Shown piece after piece: positions 43,157-51,458 of a DNA stretch of 64,000 nt (the stretch's first letter is position 1; the number at the start of each line of letters is the position of its first letter). Source of the stretch: Planctomycetota bacterium (GTDB taxonomy: Bacteria; Planctomycetota; UBA1135; JACQFD01). The stretch spans positions 62,001 to 126,000 of the forward strand of contig JACQFD010000039.1 of assembly GCA_016200225.1 (NCBI GenBank), given 5' to 3'. A program made the position numbers and the translations under genes. The notes under the pieces were generated by a model. That model did not search any database. It saw only the letters and a list, made by a program, of their open reading frames with translations, and was not told the DNA's origin.

Positions 43157-45844
43157 TCAGACGCCGAGCCGGCGCGTCGCGATGTCGATCGGCAACAATA
43201 TCGCGGCGGCCACGAGCCACCACCACCACGTATCCTGCGGCGTGCGCCCGGCTTCGCCTTCGAACGCCCAATACTGTTCCGGCTTCGGATCGAAGATTCC
43301 CGACGTGGCTTTTGACAATTCCTTTAATAATAGTTCGTTCGGAAGCGGATTCTTAAACTCCGGAGAGTAGGATTCCGTCACCGCGAGCGCCCGCACGTCG
43401 ACGGGTTCGCCGTTCTGGCGATGCACGACCATGAAACGGTAAAATTCTCCATATTTAGCAATCGGAAACTCCGCCGTGAAAAGTCCCGGAGCGATATGTT
43501 TCACTTCCAAACCCTTCGGCTCGGCGCCCGTTTCGACGAGCGAAACGTCCGGTTGCACGTCGTCGCGGAATTCGCCGACGCGCCCGCGGACGTCGAGCGT
43601 AATTGTAGCGACTCCGTCCTGCACCGAAACGCGGCTTCGCGATCTCAAATCTTTATGAGCGCCCGTACTCATAACAGATCGGATCATTTGGCCCCAGAAT
43701 TTCGAAAAATACTCCCAACCGATCCAGTCGCCGGCCCAGCGCGCTTTCGCGTCCGACGTGAACGCGGCCGAATGGCCGAGCCCGTAGCGCCAGAATGCAA
43801 ATATCGGATCGCCATAATCCGAGCGGAGCGCCACCGTCGCGGTTTCTTTCGCCTGCGTCGCGACATATCCTAACAAAAACGGCGCTTTTTCGAGGTCCAC
43901 GCCCTTGACCGCGTCGCATTTCGCCACGAGTTTCGGGACGAACGGCTCCTCGACGAGCATCGATTTCGACGCGCGCAGCGTTTCTTTCGTTAATATCTGC
44001 GGAATTGTATTGAAATCATTTGTAAAATAAAACTCGCCGTTGGCCGCGGAAGCGAGATCCTGCAAAAACTTCTGATCCGCGTCTTCGCCGATGCCGATCG
44101 TCGAAAGTGTAATTTCGTCGGCCGCGATGTGCGACGCGAGTTCCTCGTAACCGCTTCCCTCGGTCACGCCGTCGGTCATTAGAATTATATGTTTTAATTT
44201 CGCGTCGGAATTTTGCAGCGCCTGATAGGCATCGTAAAGACCGGGATAAATATTCGTTCCGCCGCCCGCCACGAGACGCGCCACGCGCTGCGAAATCGCG
44301 TCGAATTCCGAAGCGCTCGTCAATTCGCAAAGCCACTGCGCGAGGCTGTCGAATGCTACAACTCCGAACTGATCGTTCGGTTTTAACACTTCCGCCGACG
44401 CCAGCGCCGCCTCCTTCGCGACTTCGATTTTCTGACCTTCCATGCTCCCGGATTTGTCGATGACGAGCACGAGCGCCAGATTCGGTTTTTCGATATTCTT
44501 ACGAATCGGCATTTTGACCGGCAGCGTTTCTTCGATGGGAGTTCTGTAATATCCCCCGAGACCAAAACTGTGCTCGCCGCCAATCATAATAAAACCGCCG
44601 CCCATTTCGCGGACGTAGCGTTTCACCATGTCCATCTGCGGAAGCGTCATCTGATCGGCCGAAATATCGCTAAATATCAATACGTCATAATTCAACAAAT
44701 CGTTCATTTCCGCCGGAATGCCTCCCGGCGGACGCACCTCGACTTGAATTTCGGCCGCCGTGAGCGCGTCCTCGAGGTAGCGCGCCTGCGCGGACTCCCG
44801 CTCGACTAACAATACTTTCGGACGTCCGGCGACGCGGACGGCCGTTCGCGCAATGTTATTTTCGAGAATGGTGTCCTGCTTCGCCGAAACGACGGCCTCG
44901 AATTCGTGGAACCCTTCCTCCAATGTTAATTTTGGAATCTCGAGTACATTTTTACCTTCCTTGAGCGCGAGATCGCGCGTCGCGATCAGAAATTTGTTTC
45001 TAAAGATTCTCACTTCGGCGTCGGTCGCGCGATTCGATTGAATTGTAAATTCAAGATCGAACGGAGCCTTCACCTGCGCCTCGGCGGGGGCGTTGAGGCC
45101 CTCCGCGAGGACCTCCGGCACGTCCTTTTTCTTCAGCGCCACCGAATGTACGGAAACGGCGGCCTGCGAAAGTTCGCGCATTTCCTTCGTCATGTCTCCG
45201 CGCGTGCCATTGCCGTCGGAGAACATTACAATTCTGCGCCGCGCCTCCGCCGGCAGCGTCGCGCGCGCGAGGCGGCACGCAGATTCGAGATTTGTATCAT
45301 CGACTCCGGCGTCCTTGCGCCACGACTCGATTTCGGCTTTCTCGATTTGTAATTTATCCAATTCGGATCTTTCGTTCGGTTTCAAATCCCCGCGCTCGAG
45401 TTCGCGAATCCGCGCGGCGATCCGATCGCGTTCCCGGCGATGGAAAATCTTGCGCTTCCATGATTCGTTCAATTCGATTTTCCGACGCTCGAGCGGAAAT
45501 GCAAGATTCGGTTTTCCGGCGAACAATATCACGCCCGCCGACTGTCCGTATCCGAGCGACGCTGTCTGTTTTTGTATTGTATCGACGGCGTCGTCGAGCG
45601 CCTCGGGCGCAACGCTGTCGGACACGTCGACTACAAATAACACGGCTTCGTCGGTGTTGCGAAGCGTCAGCACCGGTTTCGAGAGCGCGAATACGATGCA
45701 CGCCAGCGCGATCGCGCGCAGAATTAATGATATTAGTTTTCGGCGGGGTTTCAAGTCGGCATAACTCTTCCACGACGCATATAATAAAAACGGCGCCAGC
45801 GCTGCGAGCGCCAGTAGAAATATGGGATGCTCGAACTGAATCAC
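43157..45844 (-). CDS. Membrane protein with two VWA domains and a GATase-like domain
   Basis: An 895-residue membrane protein that closes the MoxR/VWA operon. Order: an N-terminal BatA-like helix pair (PIFLLALAALAPFLLYASWKS, then LISLILRAIALACIVFALSKP), a first VWA domain with MIDAS FVVDVSDSVAP, a long charged helix insert, and a class I glutamine-amidotransferase-like fold (LLVERESAQARYLEDALTAAE to FIMIGGEHSFG). A second VWA domain follows (LVIDKSGSMEG; ILMTDGVTEG), then a beta-rich periplasmic part, and a C-terminal helix. The GTG 45844 start is chosen because upstream residues overlap the BatA-like gene. It is unusual in having two MIDAS sites. Confidence 0.83.
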   Translation of the reverse strand: MIQFEHPIFLLALAALAPFLLYASWKSYADLKPRRKLISLILRAIALACIVFALSKPVLTLRNTDEAVLFVVDVSDSVAPEALDDAVDTIQKQTASLGYGQSAGVILFAGKPNLAFPLERRKIELNESWKRKIFHRRERDRIAARIRELERGDLKPNERSELDKLQIEKAEIESWRKDAGVDDTNLESACRLARATLPAEARRRIVMFSDGNGTRGDMTKEMRELSQAAVSVHSVALKKKDVPEVLAEGLNAPAEAQVKAPFDLEFTIQSNRATDAEVRIFRNKFLIATRDLALKEGKNVLEIPKLTLEEGFHEFEAVVSAKQDTILENNIARTAVRVAGRPKVLLVERESAQARYLEDALTAAEIQVEVRPPGGIPAEMNDLLNYDVLIFSDISADQMTLPQMDMVKRYVREMGGGFIMIGGEHSFGLGGYYRTPIEETLPVKMPIRKNIEKPNLALVLVIDKSGSMEGQKIEVAKEAALASAEVLKPNDQFGVVAFDSLAQWLCELTSASEFDAISQRVARLVAGGGTNIYPGLYDAYQALQNSDAKLKHIILMTDGVTEGSGYEELASHIAADEITLSTIGIGEDADQKFLQDLASAANGEFYFTNDFNTIPQILTKETLRASKSMLVEEPFVPKLVAKCDAVKGVDLEKAPFLLGYVATQAKETATVALRSDYGDPIFAFWRYGLGHSAAFTSDAKARWAGDWIGWEYFSKFWGQMIRSVMSTGAHKDLRSRSRVSVQDGVATITLDVRGRVGEFRDDVQPDVSLVETGAEPKGLEVKHIAPGLFTAEFPIAKYGEFYRFMVVHRQNGEPVDVRALAVTESYSPEFKNPLPNELLLKELSKATSGIFDPKPEQYWAFEGEAGRTPQDTWWWWLVAAAILLPIDIATRRLGV

Positions 45845-45879
45845 AACGATTCCGAGAACTGTATGAACCCGTTCATTTG

Positions 45880-47778
45880 TTATTCCGTCACGCGGCGGTG
45901 GTAGAGGGCCCATTCGGCGGCCCAGAGGATGAGCGCCGCCATCGCAAAATAAGTCCACAATTCGCCGCTGCCGAGCCGGAACGCGCCGCCGGTCGCCGGT
46001 GGATCGTTAATGTCGGCGGTCTGCGGCGCAATGGACGATTCCGCGGGTTCGAACAGATTGATCGCGGTTGCGTATTCGCGGTCGCCGATGCGAAAATAAA
46101 CCGGACCCGTTTCCTCGGTATCCTCGAATTGGAATTGACCCTGGGCCACCGGTATTGTTAAATTATTCTCTTTGACGCCTTTGATATATCTCGCCGTCAC
46201 GCTGCCGACGCTCAATTTGCGAAGCGGCCGGATCAGGGAACCGGGTTTATAAGTATCTTCGAACATGACGTCTTCCTCGGTCTCGAACCAGGCGATGGAA
46301 TTCCGCAACACCATCGGAAACGCGAGTCGGAAAGGAAACATTTCGGACATCATGTCGAATGCAATATAAACCGCTCGCCGGTCCGGAAGATCGAAGGCCG
46401 CGACGAGGGGCGAATCGCCGCCGTCGACGATGTTGGCTCCCGCGCTCCCCGAAAGTTGAAGCAGGTTCGCGCGCGGAAGCTTCATTTCCCGATAATTTAG
46501 ATACCGATTTAACACATGTTCCCGATCCCAGTCGAGCACGGTGGGCGCCGCCTCCTCGCCCGTGATTTTCGCGGGCAAAAACGACGGCATCGGAGTGTGA
46601 ATTAATATAATATTTCCGCGCGGAGGCAGGTCCGCCGGCAGGACGTTGTGACAAATGGTAATATCCGCCTGCTTTTCCTCCGGCTTCAGCGCCGCGTATT
46701 CCTCGGCCGTCACGGCGATGCTCGTTTCGTCGACGACCTCGGCCATCGATTCGAACGCGATGCGAAACGGCGTCTCCATTCCCTGTTGTTCCGTCACCAG
46801 CACGACGCGGCGCAATCGTTCTGGATACGCGATCGCGTATGCAACATTATCGATTTCGAGCGCGTCGGCGGGTTCTGCATTTGTATCGAACTTCAGAACG
46901 AGCCGCAGCGTCCCGCCCTGCGGAAGAGATAATTGTAATTTCTCGGTCTCCTCGGCGCCGGGCGCGAGTTTCTTTGGAATGACTTTTTGTGTTACATTGT
47001 TCAGCGCGATTTCCATCTGAAACGCGCGTTCCTTATCGCCGTAATTTCTGACGGTCGCGATAATATAATCGGTTCCGAGCGACGAATTCTTGCGGGCGCT
47101 GAATCTTACAATTCCGACATTTTCGCGCGCTTCGCCGATCGGTATCAACCGGGCGTTTGGGTCTTTGTCGATCGCGGCGCGAAGTTGTCCGGCGTTGCCG
47201 TCGGATAAAAATAACAATACCGGCGCTTTTTTGTCGCGCGTCGCTTCGCGGGCGAAGGCGACGGTCTGGCCGACGTTCAATTCGTGGATCGAAGGTTTCG
47301 CCGCGTCGAGCGCTCCGCGAAGCCGGATCGTGCTTTTTGTAAAACTACTTAAAACGTCGATGCGATCCGACGCGGAAACGACCATCCAGTCGTCGTCGGG
47401 GTTGCGCGATTCGACGAGCCGGCGCGCTTCGTTCATTAATAGCTGAAATCGCGTGCGGCCGCCCGATTCTTTCGCGCCCATGCTGGCGGACGCGTCGAGC
47501 ACCATGACGAAATGTTTGCGAAGCGCCGCGTCGCCGCCGAGCGACGGACGCGCGACGGCGAAAATCAGCGACGCGAGAATTGCCAGTTGTAATAATAATG
47601 AAAGCAGGCGCTTCAGTTTCTTGAATAGCGTCACCGAGCGCGTCTCGGCCGCGAGCGTTTGCCAAAGATGCAAATACGGAACGACGACCGCGCGCCGGCG
47701 GACTTTTAATATATATAATACGATTACCGCCGCCGCGAGACCGGACAACGCGAACGCGAACGGCGCCACGAAGTTCAA
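45880..47778 (-). CDS. BatA-like VWA membrane protein
   Basis: A 632-residue membrane protein. The N-terminal BatA domain reads NFVAPFAFALSGLAAAVIVLYI, followed by a second helix LLSLLLQLAILASLIFAV. The VWA domain has MIDAS DxSxS in VLDASASMGAK and PVLLFLSDGNAGQL. The C-terminal half is extracytoplasmic and beta-rich, with a final helix SGELWTYFAMAALILWAAEWAL. I choose TTG 47778, because it overlaps the TGA of the DUF58 gene by two bases and starts the protein exactly at the conserved domain. Such proteins may bind metal and recruit MoxR clients. Confidence 0.85.
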   Translation of the reverse strand: MNFVAPFAFALSGLAAAVIVLYILKVRRRAVVVPYLHLWQTLAAETRSVTLFKKLKRLLSLLLQLAILASLIFAVARPSLGGDAALRKHFVMVLDASASMGAKESGGRTRFQLLMNEARRLVESRNPDDDWMVVSASDRIDVLSSFTKSTIRLRGALDAAKPSIHELNVGQTVAFAREATRDKKAPVLLFLSDGNAGQLRAAIDKDPNARLIPIGEARENVGIVRFSARKNSSLGTDYIIATVRNYGDKERAFQMEIALNNVTQKVIPKKLAPGAEETEKLQLSLPQGGTLRLVLKFDTNAEPADALEIDNVAYAIAYPERLRRVVLVTEQQGMETPFRIAFESMAEVVDETSIAVTAEEYAALKPEEKQADITICHNVLPADLPPRGNIILIHTPMPSFLPAKITGEEAAPTVLDWDREHVLNRYLNYREMKLPRANLLQLSGSAGANIVDGGDSPLVAAFDLPDRRAVYIAFDMMSEMFPFRLAFPMVLRNSIAWFETEEDVMFEDTYKPGSLIRPLRKLSVGSVTARYIKGVKENNLTIPVAQGQFQFEDTEETGPVYFRIGDREYATAINLFEPAESSIAPQTADINDPPATGGAFRLGSGELWTYFAMAALILWAAEWALYHRRVTE

Positions 47779-48674
47779 CGGATCAATCCTCCGCGTCGCA
47801 GGATGCCCAGCACGAGTTCGTCGAATGGAATCGTCGTTCGCGCGCGGACGTAGCCCATTTCGTTTTTGATACAATACGTCTCGACGCGCTCCGACAGTTC
47901 GGCAAACGCCTTTTTGTAACGTGCGAGCAGCGCGTCGGTGACGTTGATTTCGCGAAAACCGCCCGTTTCGGAGTCGACGAGGCGCAAGTCGCCGCGGACG
48001 TCGGGTTTTTCCTCCGTCTCGTCGACGACGTGGATGACAAATATATCGTTCTTCGGATACTTCAAAAATTTCAGCGCCGGCTGAATGCCCTCAAAATCAT
48101 AAAAATCGCTGACGACGATCACGACGCCGCGCCGCCGTTCGCGTTGAATGAACTCGCGAAACGATTTCTGTAAATCGGTCGTCGTCGCGGGTTCGAGCGA
48201 TTTGAGATAATTGAATAACGTAAAGACTTTTCCGCGGCCCTTGATTTTCCAGATGCCGTCGCGGAGGCGGTCGCCGAACGGAAGCACGTTGACGCTGTCG
48301 AGGTTCGCCATGCCGATGTACGCGAGCGCCGCCGTCACCTGCATTCCGTAGTTGAACTTATTGATTTGACCGGATTCCATCGAAAGGCTCGAATCTAACA
48401 ATACGGTTAAATGTAAATTCTCCTCCTCGCGGAATCGTTTAATAAATAATTCCTCGAGCCTGCCGAAAAGATGCCAGTCGACGTGGCGAAAATCATCGCC
48501 CGCCGAATAGGAGCGATGGTCCGCGAATTCGGCGCTCGTGCCGCGGCGGGGGCTCTGGCGGTCGGCGCGCAGGGAGCCCGCGAAGATTTTTCGCGCGACT
48601 ACATTTAAATATTCGAGTTTGCGAAGAAATTCGCCGTCGAATTCGAGCCCTTTGCGTTCGGTGGTCGCGGGCAT
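47775..48674 (-). CDS. DUF58 domain protein
   Basis: A 299-residue soluble protein, the regular partner of MoxR AAA ATPases. The conserved DUF58 block is FADHRSYSAGDDFRHVDWH (about residues 51-69). A VWA-like fold follows with LLDSSLSMESG (MIDAS-like, about 92-102). GVVIVVSDFYD continues the VWA fold. Its function in other bacteria is linked to assembly of metal-dependent or membrane proteins. It lies 31 bases after moxR and its stop overlaps the start of the BatA-like gene. Confidence 0.92.
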   Translation of the reverse strand: MPATTERKGLEFDGEFLRKLEYLNVVARKIFAGSLRADRQSPRRGTSAEFADHRSYSAGDDFRHVDWHLFGRLEELFIKRFREEENLHLTVLLDSSLSMESGQINKFNYGMQVTAALAYIGMANLDSVNVLPFGDRLRDGIWKIKGRGKVFTLFNYLKSLEPATTTDLQKSFREFIQRERRRGVVIVVSDFYDFEGIQPALKFLKYPKNDIFVIHVVDETEEKPDVRGDLRLVDSETGGFREINVTDALLARYKKAFAELSERVETYCIKNEMGYVRARTTIPFDELVLGILRRGGLIR

Positions 48675-48705
48675 TCCCGGGCTGCGGCTCTATAATTAAA
48701 CTAAT

Positions 48706-49755
48706 TTAAGCTTTCGCGGTCTGGCGGACGAGCTCGGGGACTTCGTTCAAGATCGCGTCGAGGATCGAGTCTGTCGTCTTTTCCTCGGCCTCGCCTTCGA
48801 AATTTAGTATCATGCGATGCCGCAGCGCCGGGACGGCGACGGCCTTGATGTCCTCGCACGCGAGGTTGAACCGGCCGTCGAGCAGCGCGCGCACTTTGCC
48901 CCCGAGAATTAATGTTTGGATTCCGCGCGGGCTCGCGCCGAATTTAATATAATGTTTCACGATTTCCGGCGCTTCCGCGTTTTCGGGCTGCGTCGATCGC
49001 ACGATGCGGACGGCGTAGCGCTTTACGTGCTCGGCGATCGCGACTTCCCGCACCGTTTGTTGCATTTCATGTATCTTTTCACTGTCGAGCGTGGGCTTGA
49101 TGTCGGCAATGCTCGTCGCCGTCGTGCGGTCGATCATTGTTAATAAATCTTCCTCGCCGAGATATCCAACCTTTAATTTAAAGAAAAACCGGTCGAGCTG
49201 CGCTTCCGGGAGCGGATACGTTCCCTCCATTTCGATGGGATTCTGCGTTCCCAGCACGAGAAACGGATCGGGCAACGCGTGCGTCGTGCCGCCCGCCGTC
49301 ACGTGGCGTTCCTGCATCGCTTCGAGCAACGCGGACTGCGTTTTCGGCGTCGCGCGGTTGATTTCGTCGGCCAATAGTACATTTGCGAATACCGGGCCGC
49401 GCTGGAATCTAAATACTTTTTCGCCCGTATCCGCGATCGACACGACGTTCGTGCCGACGATGTCGGCGGGCATGAGGTCGGGAGTGAATTGTATTCTTGA
49501 GAATTCGAGATTCACCGCGCGAGCGAGCGTTCTTACCAATAGTGTCTTGCCGAGGCCGGGCACGCCCTCGAGCAGCACGTGGCCGCGCGCGAATAAACAC
49601 ATCAGAACCTGATCGACAATTTCTCCGTATCCGACGATTTCCTTGCCGATCTCTTTCTTTAGTCTATTAAAACTTTCCTGAAAGTCCGCGACGCGCGCGC
49701 GCGTTTCCGCGGACTCCGATTCCGATTGCTTCATATCGCTTGAATTTTGGGCCAT
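48706..49755 (-). CDS. moxR: MoxR-type AAA ATPase
   Basis: A 349-residue AAA+ ATPase of the MoxR family, probably a chaperone for VWA-linked protein complexes. Walker A is LLEGVPGLGKTLLV (about residues 59-72); Walker B reads VLLADEINRATPKTQSALLEAMQE, of which LLADEINRATPK is the core; sensor 1 is VLGTQNPIEMEGTYPLPEAQLDRF in pattern. The C-terminal lid holds GASPRGIQTLILGGKVRALLDGR in pattern. A charged N-terminal tail (ESESAETRA) precedes the domain. It begins the downstream half of the operon, after a 110-base gap that contains a hairpin. Confidence 0.95.
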   Translation of the reverse strand: MAQNSSDMKQSESESAETRARVADFQESFNRLKKEIGKEIVGYGEIVDQVLMCLFARGHVLLEGVPGLGKTLLVRTLARAVNLEFSRIQFTPDLMPADIVGTNVVSIADTGEKVFRFQRGPVFANVLLADEINRATPKTQSALLEAMQERHVTAGGTTHALPDPFLVLGTQNPIEMEGTYPLPEAQLDRFFFKLKVGYLGEEDLLTMIDRTTATSIADIKPTLDSEKIHEMQQTVREVAIAEHVKRYAVRIVRSTQPENAEAPEIVKHYIKFGASPRGIQTLILGGKVRALLDGRFNLACEDIKAVAVPALRHRMILNFEGEAEEKTTDSILDAILNEVPELVRQTAKA

Positions 49756-49806
49756 GGGGGAATACTAAGTTCAATCGACGACCGGGGACTGCTAAATCTA
49801 AATTAA

Positions 49807-49836
49807 AAACAAGCCTCCGCGGAAACGAATTTCCGC
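49807..49836 (-). terminator. Candidate terminator or attenuator before moxR
   Basis: On the minus strand a perfect 7-bp stem GCGGAAA/TTTCCGC (49819-49836) closes a TTCG tetraloop, and eight bases later a TTTTT run follows (GGAGGCTTGTTTTTAA). It lies in the 110-base gap between the small charged protein and moxR, so it could partly separate the TPR/coiled-coil genes from the MoxR operon. The T-run is not adjacent to the stem, which lowers confidence. Confidence 0.45.
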
Positions 49837-49865
49837 CGAAAACTATATGTAAGCAACGCGAACTG

Positions 49866-50234
49866 TTACTTCGCCGCTTTTGTTTTCTTAGCATCCTCCG
49901 ATTGTTTCTTTTCGTCACGCTCCGTGACTTCTGGCTGGATGCCATCAAAGTATTTGCGCAAGTACTCGCGGTAACCGGCCGGCACGTCCTGCCGTTCGAT
50001 CGTGTCCTCGGCAGCGTGTTTTTCGGCCGCGAGAATTTCTTTCGCGGCGAGTTTCGATTTGCTTCCGTCGTTTGCAACCTGCGTTTGCGAGAAGGCGCTC
50101 TTACCTTTCTGTTCGCGAATTGTAATTTTATGATCTTCGCGCTGATTCGCGGTTCGCTTCGCCTCGTCGCCAAGGAAATTCTCCATGGTCGCGTGGCCGG
50201 CTTTGGTTTGTTTAGAAAGGAGCCTTTGGTTCAA
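49866..50234 (-). CDS. Small charged hypothetical protein
   Basis: A 122-residue protein, rich in Lys, Glu and Gln, without membrane segments. An internal ATG at 50186 would give 106 residues. The C-terminal third holds VPAGYREYLRKYFDGIQPEV, a pattern that looks ordered and conserved, followed by a Lys/Glu-rich tail; the rest is probably disordered. It follows the membrane coiled-coil gene by 48 bases and precedes moxR, so it is probably a member of this locus. I cannot name a family. Confidence 0.55.
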   Translation of the reverse strand: MNQRLLSKQTKAGHATMENFLGDEAKRTANQREDHKITIREQKGKSAFSQTQVANDGSKSKLAAKEILAAEKHAAEDTIERQDVPAGYREYLRKYFDGIQPEVTERDEKKQSEDAKKTKAAK

Positions 50235-50282
50235 CCGGACGATTGGGCCACCCGACGGGCGGCTGCATGTGCCAAAACCGCT

Positions 50283-51389
50283 TCAGGGTTTTCCGTCGAC
50301 GAATTCCTCATCGGGAAGTTCGCCGAGGGCTCCTTCGAGATCGCCGAGGAAATCCATGACTTCCTTGGCATTCTTAATATTCATATTCACTTTTAGCATC
50401 TTCATCAACTGCGCTTTGACGTCCTGCAGTTTTTTCATCTTCTCGTCGATTTTCGCGAGGTCGTCCTGCGGAGCCTTTTGCTCCATTTTCTTTTTCTTCT
50501 GCTCTTTCAACTCGTCGAGCAGTTTGTCGATGCGATTCGCGGCGTCGTCGTACTTGCCTTGATTCATCTCCTCGCTCAATTCGCGATTCTTATCGTTATT
50601 CTGGAAATTCTTCAGTAGTTTTTCCAGATCGAGTTTTTTCTGTTCCTGCTCTTCTTTGTCTTTCTTGAGATCGTCCATTAATTTTGACAATTCGGCGAGC
50701 GCTTCCTTTTTGCGCGCTTTGTCATTGGATAGATCCATCGCGAGGCGCTCGAGGCGTTCGAGCATTTCCTTGCGGTGCGGCGTGAGTTCCTTCGTTTTTT
50801 CTTTAGAAACAAAATTCTTAATATTCGCGGCTTCGTTATGAAGCGCTTCTGTTACAATCGGATTTGGCGTCGGTCCCGCGTTCAGCCAGCCCGGCAAAAG
50901 CGTAAGCGCGACGGTCATCGCGATCGGCGCGGGCAGCCACCAGCCTTCGCGCGGAACGCGGACGGGGAAAACGCGCGCCGGTTCGACGCGTTTCGATAAT
51001 TGAACGGCTTCGTCGATGAGGGCGCGCGACATCGGCGTCGTCCCTTCGCCGATTTGCACGGCGCTCGCGAGGCGATCTTTGCCTCCCGAATTGTCATCCC
51101 ACGCTTTTGCTACAGTTACAGGCGCCGGACGCTCGAACCACGATTGTAGTATCGCGCCGGCCGTCGCGAGCGCGACCGCCGCGGCGGATGCTATAAATAT
51201 CGGAAACGGCGCGCGTCCCGCCGTCAATCCTAATATTGGCAGCGCGAACCATGCGGCTCCGACCGCGGCCAATGCTAAAAATGCATAAAAGAGCCATCGA
51301 AGCTCGGCGCGAATAAATGTAACAAGCATCGAACGCCGTTTCAGGCGGGCGATACTCGCAACAATTGCAGGGTGGGCGTTGCGGTTCAT
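50283..51389 (-). CDS. Membrane-anchored coiled-coil protein
   Basis: A 368-residue protein. Two hydrophobic segments near the N-terminus (about residues 31-57 and 62-82) are followed by a further segment at about 150-168 (WWLPAPIAMTVALTLLPG). From about residue 190 to 345 there is a very long, charged Lys/Glu coiled coil (for example KDKEEQEQKKLDLEKLLKNF). It resembles DUF4175-type periplasmic coiled-coil proteins that are found with MoxR/VWA genes, but I cannot confirm the family. An AGAGGA sequence six bases before the start codon is one of the few Shine-Dalgarno-like sites in this window. Confidence 0.65.
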   Translation of the reverse strand: MNRNAHPAIVASIARLKRRSMLVTFIRAELRWLFYAFLALAAVGAAWFALPILGLTAGRAPFPIFIASAAAVALATAGAILQSWFERPAPVTVAKAWDDNSGGKDRLASAVQIGEGTTPMSRALIDEAVQLSKRVEPARVFPVRVPREGWWLPAPIAMTVALTLLPGWLNAGPTPNPIVTEALHNEAANIKNFVSKEKTKELTPHRKEMLERLERLAMDLSNDKARKKEALAELSKLMDDLKKDKEEQEQKKLDLEKLLKNFQNNDKNRELSEEMNQGKYDDAANRIDKLLDELKEQKKKKMEQKAPQDDLAKIDEKMKKLQDVKAQLMKMLKVNMNIKNAKEVMDFLGDLEGALGELPDEEFVDGKP

Positions 51390-51458
51390 TTAGATCCTCT
51401 ATCGGCAACGCGGCGCGGTTGGACGCTGTGTTACCGACGAAATAGTCGATACGTCTCG

